Source of the DNA: Prunus persica
Lineage: Eukaryota; Streptophyta; Magnoliopsida; Rosales; Rosaceae
Length of the DNA: 64,000 nt
Direction: 5' to 3'
NCBI RefSeq assembly: GCF_000346465.2
Contig: NC_034014.1
Span: 24,066,522 to 24,130,521 of the forward strand
Shown: positions 13,626-23,198 of the stretch, one piece after another
Layout: each line of letters begins with the position of its first letter
Numbering within the stretch: the stretch's first letter is position 1
Program-made: the position numbers and the translations under genes
Notes under the pieces: generated by a model
Database searches by the model: none
The model's input: only the letters and a program-made list of their open reading frames with translations
What the model was told of the DNA's origin: nothing

Positions 13626-14274
13626 TCATTTAAATCCATTAGAAAATGACGGTGAAGCCATTTCTTCTACCTCTTCAGCCTTGACTTGCTCAGCATTCTC
13701 TCTTAACTTTTTGTATATGTTACCTTTGTAGAATGGCTTGGCTCTCTCCACCAAAATAAATGAAACGAGAGCCGAAAAGAATGTGACTGCAGCCAAAATA
13801 ATGAAAGCCATCTTAAAACAATGAGTTCCAATGCAGGTGAGGTCCTTCCCTTGGGTCCTAGTCTGGCCCAATTTTGCAAGGTCCTTCCTCTTTGTCATAG
13901 AGCATTCCATTGACCTTCACAGTGAGCAAATAAGAGCCAAGAGGACTTGCCAATTGGCCAAAGTTGAAAAGGGTAGAATAGTATTTCAAGCCAAAGATTT
14001 CAGAAATGATAGAGTAAACCAATGGCAACTGAGCCCCTAATGTGAACCCAGTGATCACTGAAGCAATGTACAAAGCACCAGGGAATGAGAAAGCAATGAG
14101 AAGGTAGCCTGTGGTGGCTATGACAAGGACAATTGTGACCATAAGGGGTCTTGGAATTTGGTCTCTCATGAGTAGGATTTCTGAGATAAACACAGAAAAG
14201 ACTCTACCAAAAAAGTTCCATATGCTGATGAGTGACATGCAAGTGTGAATGGTTTCAGGTTTGGAGCTCCCTTA
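13626..14274 (-). pseudogene. NFD4-like/nodulin-like MFS transporter, C-terminal fragment
   Basis: Translation from about 14274 gives a GSSKPETIHTCMSLISIWNF segment, then FGRVFS, LGAQLPLVYSIISEIFGLKY and LASPLGSYLL, then after a frame change DLTCIGTHCFKMAFIILAAVTFF and a charged tail ending at 13626. This matches the last third of nodulin-like/NUCLEAR FUSION DEFECTIVE 4-like membrane proteins, which are normally about 550-600 aa with 12 membrane spans; only about 210 residues remain. Near 13870-13890 (LYDKE to DLAKLG) the frame must shift to continue, so an indel is present. Upstream of 14274 an AG that could be an acceptor is followed by non-coding and repeat DNA, and no N-terminal exon is seen. 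A sequencing error could explain the shift but not the missing two thirds. Confidence 0.8.
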
Positions 14275-14299
14275 ATTTATTTCCCTTCTCTCTTGAGAA

Positions 14300-14410
14300 C
14301 TTATTTCTCAGTTATTGTTGGAAGTTTGAATGAAATTCAATGACTTTTGTCCCACATTGCTATAAAGAAGAAAACATGAGATCTTTATAAGTGTGGTAGT
14401 CCTAAACAAG
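14300..14410. repeat. LTR- or TRIM-like sequence bordering the repeat array
   Basis: A stretch with TTGTCCCACATTG and TTTATAAGTGTGGTAG resembles the 5' part of many plant LTR/TRIM elements. No matching 3' part, primer-binding site or target duplication was found, so this is only a resemblance. Confidence 0.3.
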
Positions 14411-15545
14411 AAAATTGGAAGTTGGGCCAAGTGGAAGCCAATTGGGCTTCAAATTCAACTTGGGCATTGAATATATGATTTAAATTAATTAATTAGTTTC
14501 GAATTATTATTATAATTTCTTTTTAAAAAAAAAATTAAAATTCGGATTAGTTTAATTAATTTCTTTGAAGAATAGTATAGCCGCACGGCTATACAATTGA
14601 ATATAATATATTTCAAGCGTATAGCCGGTCGGCTATACTGTATATATATTTTTTTTTGGGTCCTTTTTTGTTTTTCCGAAACAGTACTCTTGCTGATTTT
14701 CTTTTAATAAATAGTACAGCCGCACGGCTATACTGGGTTTTTGGAAAATTTCTTTGAAGGATAGTATAGCCGCACGGCTATACTAATAAAATACATAGGG
14801 TGCTTGGAAGTTGGGCCAGACTAGGTAATTGGAAGTTGGCCCACACAAGGCAATTGGAAGTTGGGCCAAGTGGAAGCCAATTGGGCTTCAAATTCAACTT
14901 GGGCATTGAATATATAATATTTAATTATCAAAAAGATGGCCTTAGGCCTTGGGGCACTTGGGCATTTATGATTTAAATTAATTAATTAGTTTCGAATTAT
15001 TATTATAATTTCTTTTTAAAAAAAAAATTAAAATTCGGATTAGTTTAATTAATTTCTTTGAAGAATAGTATAGCCGCACGGCTATACAATTGAATATAAT
15101 ATATTTCAAGCGTATAGCCGGTCGGCTATACTGTATATATATTTTTTTTTGGGTCCTTTTTTGTTTTTCCGAAACAGTACTCTTGCTGATTTTCTTTTAA
15201 TAAATAGTACAGCCGCACGGCTATACTGGGTTTTTGGAAAATTTCTTTGAAGGATAGTATAGCCGCACGGCTATACTAATAAAATACATAGGGTGCTTGG
15301 AAGTTGGGCCAGACTAGGTAATTGGAAGTTGGCCCACACAAGGCAATTGGAAGTTGGGCCAAGTGGAAGCCAATTGGGCTTCAAATTCAACTTGGGCATT
15401 GAATATATAATATTTAATTATCAAAAAGATGGCCTTAGGCCTTGGGGCACTTGGGCATTTATGATTTAAATTAATTAATTAGTTTCGAATTATTATTATA
15501 ATTTCTTTTTTAAAAAAAATTTAAAATTCGGATTAGTTTAATTAA
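14409..15545. repeat. Tandem repeat, about 493-bp units with palindromes
   Basis: The landmark TTTCGAATTATTATTATAAT recurs at 14497, 14990 and 15483, giving an exact 493-bp period. The first unit lacks a short segment (GATGGCCTTAGGCC region) present in the next. Each unit has four short palindromes of the TATAGCCGCACGGCTATA type (first at 14576-14593; one variant has GGTC in the centre) and a direct-repeat segment built on TTGGAAGTTGGGCC. No credible coding sequence. Family unknown to me. Confidence 0.9.
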
Positions 15546-16873
15546 ATTCACTGGGGGGCCTATTTTGTCTTCATTTTTAATTTTAATAATAAATAGTATA
15601 ACACATTGCCGTTTAATAGTCGTGTTATACACATACATACGTATTTTTCCACAATACTTCCATTTTTCGTACACAAGGAAAACGTACAATACACGCACGT
15701 GCGGATTTTTCATGTTTAATACATGTGTTTTTACAAAATTGTCAACAATACACACAAAATTCACGTATTATACACACAATTTTACATACTATTGAATAAA
15801 AATAATATATATCGAAAAATTATATAGTGGCCGAACTTTATGATCATTCATATGCTTGGTAGTAAGGTAAGTTAGCCCAAGGAAAAAGAAGAAATCGATT
15901 CATACCCACTCTTGTAGGGGTTTTTAAAATCTCTTCTTTTAACAAATAGTATAGCCGCATGGCTATACTATTATTGAACATAATATACTGTACTTTTTTG
16001 ACCCCTTTTTTTTTTTTGTTTTTTTTCCACCCCCGGAACAGTACCCCTGCTAATTTTCTCTTAATAAATAGTATAGCCGGGCGGCTACACTGGGTTTTTT
16101 GAAAATTTCTTTGCAGAATAGTATAGCCGCACGGCTATACAATTGAATATAATATATTTCAAGCCTATAGCCGGTCGGCTATACTGTATTTTTTTTTTTG
16201 GGTCCTTTTTTGTTTTTCCGAAACAGTACTCTTGCCGATTTTCTTTTAATAAATAGTACAGCCGCACGGCTATACTGGGTTTTTGGAAAATTTCTTTGAA
16301 GGATAGTATAGCCGCACGGCTATACTAATAAAATACATTGGGTGCTTGGAAGTTGGGCCAGACTAGGTAATTGGAAGTTGGCCCACACAAGGCAATTGGA
16401 AGTTGGGCCAAGTGGAAGCCAATTGGGCTTCAAATTCAACTTGGGCATTGAATATATAATGTTTAATTATCAAAAAGATGGCCTTAGGCCTTGGTGCACT
16501 TGGGCATTTATGATTTAAATTAATTAATTAGTTTCGAATTATTATTATAATTTCTTTTTTAAAAAAAATTTAAAATTCGGATTAGTTTAATTAATTTCAC
16601 TGGGGGGCCTATTTTGTCTTCATTTTTAATTTTAATAATAAATAGTATAACACATTGCCGTTTAATAGTCGTGTTATACACATACATACGTATTTTTCCA
16701 CAATACTTCCATTTTTCGTACACAAGGAAAACGTACAATACACGCACGTGCGGATTTTTCATGTTTAATACACGTGTTTTTACAAAATTGTCAACAATAC
16801 ACACAAAATTCACGTATTATACACACAATTTTACATACTGTTGAATAAAAATAATATATATCGAAAAATTATA
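15545..16873. repeat. Continuation of palindrome-rich array, about 1.05-kb super-unit
   Basis: A second module (15545-15830, beginning CTGGGGGGCCTATTTTG) joins a spacer and another copy of the 493-bp module. The same order repeats, so landmarks at 15483 and 16532 are 1049 bp apart. Open frames of 84 codons recur in each copy (15510-15764, 16559-16813, 32753-33007) with nearly identical translations, but they only reflect the repeat and have no domain signal. The array is cut at 16873 by the MULE terminus. Confidence 0.85.
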
Positions 16874-16965
16874 GGGATCTTCACTAATATACCCAAAATA
16901 GGAGCTGAAATTATAAAAAAAACCCCACATGGAAAACACTTCATAAACACACCCAAAATCCATTT
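16874..16965 (+). repeat. MULE left terminal inverted repeat
   Basis: Matches the reverse complement of 31864-31961 over about 90 bp with several mismatches and small gaps. Shared blocks include ACCCAA and ATAAACACACCC. The outermost bases are uncertain because the right end meets the gap. Confidence 0.75.
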
Positions 16966-16989
16966 ATTAAATAACAAATTAGTGTTGAA

Positions 16990-17370
16990 GTTCCAATAAA
17001 TTACAGCACTGCCACTATCAAGCCCAACAGAAAAAAACTCAAAAAACACCCAAAACAAACCCAGCCCAAATTTATAAACAAGCCCAAACATTGTACCTGG
17101 TATTCCATAACTTTCGGCCCAAAAAAAAAAAGTAAACCGTAAAAGTAAACAAACAGTAACTTAACTGCCAGCACGCGCGCCTTCATTTAAGCCATCTCTG
17201 CAAAACGTCTCTTCACTCTTCGTCTTCATCAAATCGTCTGCAAAACCGAGACTCCATAATCACCACGAAGCTTCATCTACTTTCAAAACGAACACCAGAC
17301 ACTGACCTCCACCTTCAGAACCAAGACAAAATTTCAGAGAACGATTTCGACAAGAAAACGCTTCAAAGGT
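16990..17370 (+). promoter_or_regulatory. Promoter and leader of first Ulp1-like gene
   Basis: Contains at least four AGCCCA/GGCCCA motifs (TGGGCY or site II on the opposite strand) between about 17025 and 17120, then a pyrimidine/purine-mixed leader ending in AAG|GTAAGA at about 17368. The leader is followed by an intron of about 1.1 kb up to the coding exon. Site II elements are typical of constitutive and proliferating-cell promoters. Exact start not determinable. Confidence 0.45.
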
Positions 17371-17399
17371 AAGACATTTACTGTAATATTGATTATTTG

Positions 17400-18440
17400 C
17401 TATAAAGATCCAGTCTAGGGTAATAACAGTATTTTAAATTCGAATGAAGGACAAAATCTTGAAACTATATAGGATTCACTACTGGAATAAATGCATAGGA
17501 CCATTATTCTAGTCACTAATCTCGGATCGATAACCCTGATTGTACACTATGAAATCCTATTTCTAACGCATGTCTGCCACTGTAAATAAAGTTCCAGTAT
17601 AGGGTAATAACGCTACTCGTTTCCTACGAAATCCCCTTTGAAATGCTTGCCTAACACTGTAAATTTCCAGTATATGGTAATAATACTGATTGTACACTGA
17701 AATCCTATTTCTAACGCATGTCTGCCACTGTAAATAAAGTTCCAATATAGGGTAATAACACTACTAGTTCTCTTTGAAATCCTATTTCTTGTGCTTTTCT
17801 ACCACTGTCAAGTTCCAGTATATGGTAATAATACTGATTGTTCCCTAGGAAATCCTATTTCTAACGCATGTCTGCCACTGTAAATAAAGTTCCAATATAG
17901 GGTAATAACACTACTAGTTCTCTTTGAAATCCTATTTCTTGTGCTTTTCTACCACTGTCAAGTTCCAGTATATGGTAATAATACTGATTGTTCCCTAGGA
18001 AATCCTATTTCTAACGCATGTCTGCCACTGTAAATAAAGTTCCAATATAGGGTAATAACACTACTAGTTCTCTTTGAAATCCTATTTCTTGTGCTTTTCT
18101 ACCACTGTCAAGTTCCAGTATATGGTAATAATACTGATTGTTCCCTAGGAAATCCTATTTCTAACGCATGTCTGCCACTGTAAATAAAGTTCCAATATAG
18201 GGTAATAACACTACTAGTTCTCTTTGAAATCCTATTTCTTGTGCATTTCTACCACTGTCAAGTTCCAGTATATGGTAATAATACTGATTGTTCCCTACAA
18301 AATCCTATTTCTAACGCATGTCTGCCACTGCAAAGTTCCAATATAGGGTAATAACACTACTAGTTCTCTTTGAAATCCTATTTCTTGTGCATTTCTACCA
18401 CTGTCAAGTTCCAGTATAGGGTATTAACATCGATACTTTA
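17400..18440 (+). repeat. 75-bp monomers in 150-bp dimer array (leader intron)
   Basis: The phrase CTACTAGTTCTCTTTG recurs at 17761, 17911, 18061, 18211 and about 18356, a period of 150 bp with near identity. Each 150-bp unit consists of two related monomers of about 75 bp, both containing AATCCTATTTCT, CCACTGT, AGTTCCA.TATA and GGTAATAA. More diverged copies extend left to about 17400. The array lies wholly in the probable 5' UTR intron of the first Ulp1-like gene. Confidence 0.92.
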
Positions 18441-19529
18441 CTGTCATGTTCCTATTTCTAATGCAGGTATACAAATTAAAAGATGAAGAAAATACAAACC
18501 AGAAGAACCTCCAAACCAAAAGGACAACAGTCATCAGCCATAACAAAAACAAACAAGAAGCCAAGCAGATGGGAGGACCCAAATTATGTCCAGATCAAGA
18601 GCAACATGCTCTCTTTTGCAACAACAATTGACAACATCAGACAAAGACTTGAACAACGGCACGATGTCTTAACACTGCTATCAAAGACACCTTTTTGGAC
18701 ATTGATAGAAGCATATATCCAGAGAAGGTTAACGAAGGTAGAGTGCATGAAGTCTAACTATGACATTGTGAGACTCATACAAGTTTATGACACGAAGACA
18801 AAGAAGTTCAGGTTTGATGATGGTGACAATGAGATCAAAAGCCAATATGTGTCTGAAATTTTTGGCTTGCCAAACAGAGGCAAGAAGCTACCAAGCACAA
18901 CAACCTCAACAAGGCCAAATCTCCATTTTGTAAAGAAGTACTTCTCGGGTTATAAGAAGATAACAAAGACTTCAATTGATAAGTGCTTGAACTTAGCACT
19001 TGAAGATGAAACAGAAGAGGGGGCTATGGATACAACAAGATTGATAATCCTACAACTCTTCATGACCAATCTCTTCTGCAACTCTGGTTGTACACTTGCT
19101 TGGACATATACAACCACAATAGACACCTTAGAAGAGATGGGGAAATATAATTGGGCTCGAGGAGTTTTGGACTACATGTATTTTGGATTAGAACAAGCAA
19201 AGAAGAACAAGAAAGACAAAAAGAAGCAGCCAAGCGTGAGTGGCTGCCTAATCCTAATACCGGTAAGAACACCAATCTCCAAACTGCAAATTCGTAGCAT
19301 TACTTTAAATGATATGAATTGACACATGATATTGCAATAAAATATTGTGCAGTATTGGCTGTGTCAAAGATCTAACCTGCTCACTCCAATTCCTGGAAGA
19401 GAACAAATGACACCAGCAGCTGTCATATGGAGTCTTCAAGAACTCAGCGCGAAGCTTCATCATCTAGAGAACAACCAGATAAAGGTACTGTTAATACCAT
19501 GTCATAGACATACATTCTTAATACCATGT

Positions 19530-19725
19530 CATAGACATCCTATTTCTTGTGCTTTTCTACCACTGTCAAGTTCCAGTATATGGTAATAATACTGATTGTT
19601 CCCTAGGAAATCCTATTTCTAACGCATGTCTGCCACTGCAAAGTTCCAATATAGGGTAATAACACTACTAGTTCTCTTTGAAATCCTATTTCTTGTGCTT
19701 TTCTACCACTGTCAAGTTCCAGTCA
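19530..19725 (+). repeat. 75-bp monomer copies inside second intron of Ulp1-like copy 1
   Basis: Two to three copies of the monomer found at 17400-18440, same orientation, inserted between exons 2 and 3. They are flanked by GTTAATACCATGTCATAGA motifs. Confidence 0.85.
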
Positions 19726-20794
19726 TAGAAGTAAACTATGAATACCATGTCACTCTTAATGCTAACTCTACTCAACAAACAGATAAAAAGCACTAAAGCT
19801 CAAGAGCCGGATGATGATTCTGAAGAAGAGAATGAAGAGGAGGATGCTGCTGCTGAAGAAGTTAATGAGGAGCATGATGATGCTGCTGAAGAGGTGAATG
19901 AAGAGCATGGTGATGCTGATGAAGAAGAAAATGAAGAGGAGGATGCTGAAATGAATGAAGAGCATGATGATGCTGCTGAACATCAAGTCCAGCAACACCA
20001 CCAGCTACAAGAAGACCACCAGCAACACCACCAGCAATACCGGAATTCAACGTTATTTGAGGAAAATGTTGGATCTGTCCTGGGATACAAGGAGGATGAA
20101 ATACAACTTACAAAAGAGTACATGATTGCGATCAACAATGCTGCTGAATATTGGACAAAGAAAGGAGAGCATCAAAAGATCCATGATGCAATAGCATCCT
20201 GCATAAAAAAGAATAAATTGATTCAGATGCTGTACAATGAAAAAGAAGAATTAAGGAAGCATCAGCAGCAACTGCAGAAGATGGTTAAGGAAGCAGCATA
20301 TCACAAGAATGCCATACAACTTGATATGTATGAGGAAAAATCCTACATGACAAAGCTGCAGCTAGAAAATGATCAACTTCTTGCGGAGAAGATTTTCTAC
20401 TTGGAAATTATTAATGGAAAGGAAGCTGTTATTGCCCTATTGAGGGATCAAAAATTAGCGCAAGAACTGCAGAGTGAAGAAGATAAAGTAGAAGAGAAAG
20501 AAGGTGAAGCAGAAAAGATAAAATCAAGAAAACCAGATTCCTCATTCCCTGAAGCAGAGACAAGAGCACAAAAGAGAAAGCCTGCAAAAAAAACCTCAAG
20601 AACCAGCCAAATCAAAGAAGAGGGCCAAAGGTTCATTCCTGCAATGGAATACATATCAGGTCTACAACATGCTGGATGAACTCTCACAAGAAAAGCTGAG
20701 AAATTACTGGAAAAGTTCAATTGATAGGTAAGGCAATGTGTTTCATTCATTTTCAATGCAAGATGCTATTATTGAACATGCATTAGAAAATAGG

Positions 20795-21240
20795 ATTTCA
20801 TTGTGTTATTACCCTATACTGGAACTTTACAGGGGGTAGACATGCATTAGTTATAGGATTTCAGAGTAATATGGCAGTGTTATTACCCTATACTGGAACT
20901 TTACAGGGGGTAGACATGCATTAGTTATAGGATTTCAGAGTAATATGGCAGTGTTATTACCCTAAACTGGAACTTTACAGTGGTTAGACATGCATTAGTT
21001 ATAGGATTTCAGAGTAAATTAGCAGTGTTATTACCCTATACTGGAACTTTACAGTGGTTAGACATGCATTAGTTATAGGATTTCATAGGATATACAATGG
21101 TAGGCATGCATTAGATATAGGATTTCATAGGATACAAGCAGTGTTATTACCCTATACTGGAACTTTACATGGTAGGCATGCATTAGGAAAAGGTTTTTTT
21201 AAGGAAACAAGCAGTATTATTACGCTATACTGGAACTCTA
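20795..21240 (-). repeat. 75-bp monomer array in inverted orientation
   Basis: About six copies of a 75-77 bp unit (GTGTTATTACCCTATACTGG, then TTTACAG, GACATGCATTAG and ATAGGATTTCA). They are the reverse complement of the monomers at 17400-18440. Located in the intron between exons 3 and 4 of the first Ulp1-like gene. Confidence 0.9.
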
Positions 21241-22398
21241 TTGAACAGTTCTTTCAATTTATTGACATTTTTTCTAACTACAAATACTGTTACAGCACTG
21301 CTTTTTGGCAAGGGACAAGCATTTTGTTCAAAGATGACATACAAAGCTTATTAAGAGATACTGAAATTTATGGACAAATCATAGATGCGTATGCCGAGAT
21401 ACTTCATGATGATGAAAAGAAGGATCCTGCAAGACAACAGAATGCATACATCACGTGCTACGCATACGTAAAGATCATACCTATCCCGTTACTTCTAGTA
21501 AAAATCACAAATTATTCATCTTCCTATATTTTTCACATTCTCTCTAATGCCGAAACTATTAATCTTGCAGAGGTATCTCACAGGTAAAATGCACCCAAGA
21601 GCATTCGATGAATATTTTGTCAAACTCCTTGAATGCATAGGGAAGACTTCAAAGGTGTTCATACCAATAACGGATGGCGGACACCACACCCTGCTTGTCT
21701 TTGACACCAATTCATCGCAATGGACGCACTACAACTCATTGTGGGGGGAAACTGAGCAAACCGTTGAATACTACAACAAAAAAGCAATAATTTTGGTAAG
21801 ACAGACTCCTAATATGAACTGTTAATACAATGCATGAACAAAACATTTAATCAGTGAAGCTAACAACATACTTGCCTAAAATGCAGGCAGACGCATCAAA
21901 TGTCTTCCTCAATAGTGTCAAGGAATGTGCTCCATCAATTTTAGAAAAAAACAGCTTCACACTTCTTGAGTTCAAGAAGCCCGTCTACAATGAAGAATTC
22001 ACCGACGAGATTGCAAAACTTCTTCCGAACCTGAAAGTTACACCAGCAATTGCTCAAACAATACAATATCTGATGAAACATGATCCCACAAAATTCAACT
22101 TTAAGGAGGACAGGGAATGCGCCCAACAACCCCAAAAGTCGTAAGTGTCACAATAACACTTTTCTTCCCCCAATTCAAATTAAACTATGATTCACTAAAT
22201 GTTACATATACATATGTCTGAATTTGCAGAAACGATTGTGGAGTATTTGTCATGTACTACATCCAGCAGTTGTCACAAGGAAAACAAATTGAAGAAAGCT
22301 TGAGTACAGCGCATGTGTGGGAAATGAGAAAAGAAGTTTTATTGAAGACAATGGAAAGTGAAAAAAGTTGGTATTTCACAAAAGGGAATGAAGGATGA

Positions 22399-23190
22399 AA
22401 GCATGGATTTCACAAATTTTAGAACTATAAAATAGAAAATGTCCGGCTTCTAACTTCCAAATGTCAAAGTGTTAATATGTAGCTTCTAAACAAAATCTTT
22501 TGCTGCTTCTTAACTTTCAAATGTCTAATAGTTACTGTGTAGTGAGATTCAAATGTAAAAAATTGTTACTGTGTAGCTTCTTCTAAATTTCAAACTGCGC
22601 ATTAACAATGTTCAAAATGCGTATTAACAGTGACTTTCAAAAAGCCCAGCCCAACTTCAGAAAATCAAGTTCAGAAACGAAATAAAGCCCAAAACAAATC
22701 AAGCAAATAAACTAAATAAACTAAAAAGTCTCATAAAAAAAGAAGCCCAGAAAACTCAACAAGCCAATAAAGCCCAATTTAACTAAGCCCATTGAAAGAC
22801 AAAAAAAATCTAAGCCCAGATAAACAACAGTACACGCAGGCACCCAAAAGCCGAAAACCCACTCACCTCTAACCCCGATCTCTGCGACACCAACTCCAAA
22901 AGCAGGCGAAAACCTCCATAACCACCAGACAGGAGACAAACTCCATTACGAGAAAGCCGGCGAATCGAAGTTACATTCTGCCATAGCCACAAGTCTTCAA
23001 AATCGACACTACAAAACCCAGGAAAAAAGCAACTGAGCACAAGGACAACCCAGCGAAAAAGGAAGAAAATTTCAACCATAAACATCGACATAAGGTACAA
23101 TCCCAAAAACCCAAACTCACTTTCTACTTTCATCTTAAGATTCTGCTAACTAATGCAAGAGTACGACGTTTAATACAGGTAACCAACGAA
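22399..23190 (+). promoter_or_regulatory. Spacer with probable promoter/leader of second Ulp1-like gene
   Basis: The first 200 bp is the 3' region of copy 1. From about 22640 to 22815 there are six or more AGCCCA motifs (TGGGCY on the other strand), as in the promoter of copy 1. A leader-like stretch follows. This suggests promoter and gene were duplicated together, since this copy has no terminal repeat next to it. Confidence 0.4.
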
Positions 23191-23198
23191 AGGGCCAA

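Larger units (their letters stand above)
18483..22398 (+). pseudogene. MULE-borne Ulp1/C48 protease-like gene, copy 1 (frameshifted)
   Basis: Exons about 18483-19262, 19353-19484, 19783-20727, 21296-21467, 21571-21795, 21887-22140, 22230-22398. The N-terminal globular domain has NYVQIKSNM, SEIFGLPNRGKKLPSTTTST and LFCNSGCTLAWTY, typical of plant transposon Ulp1-like proteins. Next comes an acidic Glu/Asp/His repeat, a coiled coil, and a C-terminal C48-like domain with VFIPITDGGHHTLLVFD, WTHYNSL and NDCGVFVMYY. The putative His and Cys are present; the usual Asp is Asn in HYNSL. To keep the downstream exons open the frame must change near 20600-20650: the exon as read ends in phase 0, while the next exon (CACTGCTTTTTGG) needs two carried bases. 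So a small indel or an unrecognised splice is present. Expected role: deSUMOylase-like, function in transposition unproven. Confidence 0.7.

Noticed and set aside
15510..16844. Overlapping 76- and 84-codon frames on both strands of the array
   Set aside because: Same sequence repeated in each array unit, no similarity to known domains, A/T-rich composition.
17400..18440. CRISPR-like look of the 150-bp tandem array
   Set aside because: This is plant nuclear DNA; the units are contiguous and near-identical throughout, with no unique spacers. It is a tandem satellite in a transposon intron.
19768..20050. Antisense frames rich in His/Leu/Phe opposite Ulp1-like copy 1
   Set aside because: They mirror the GAA/GAT acidic repeat on the + strand, where the domain order is coherent.
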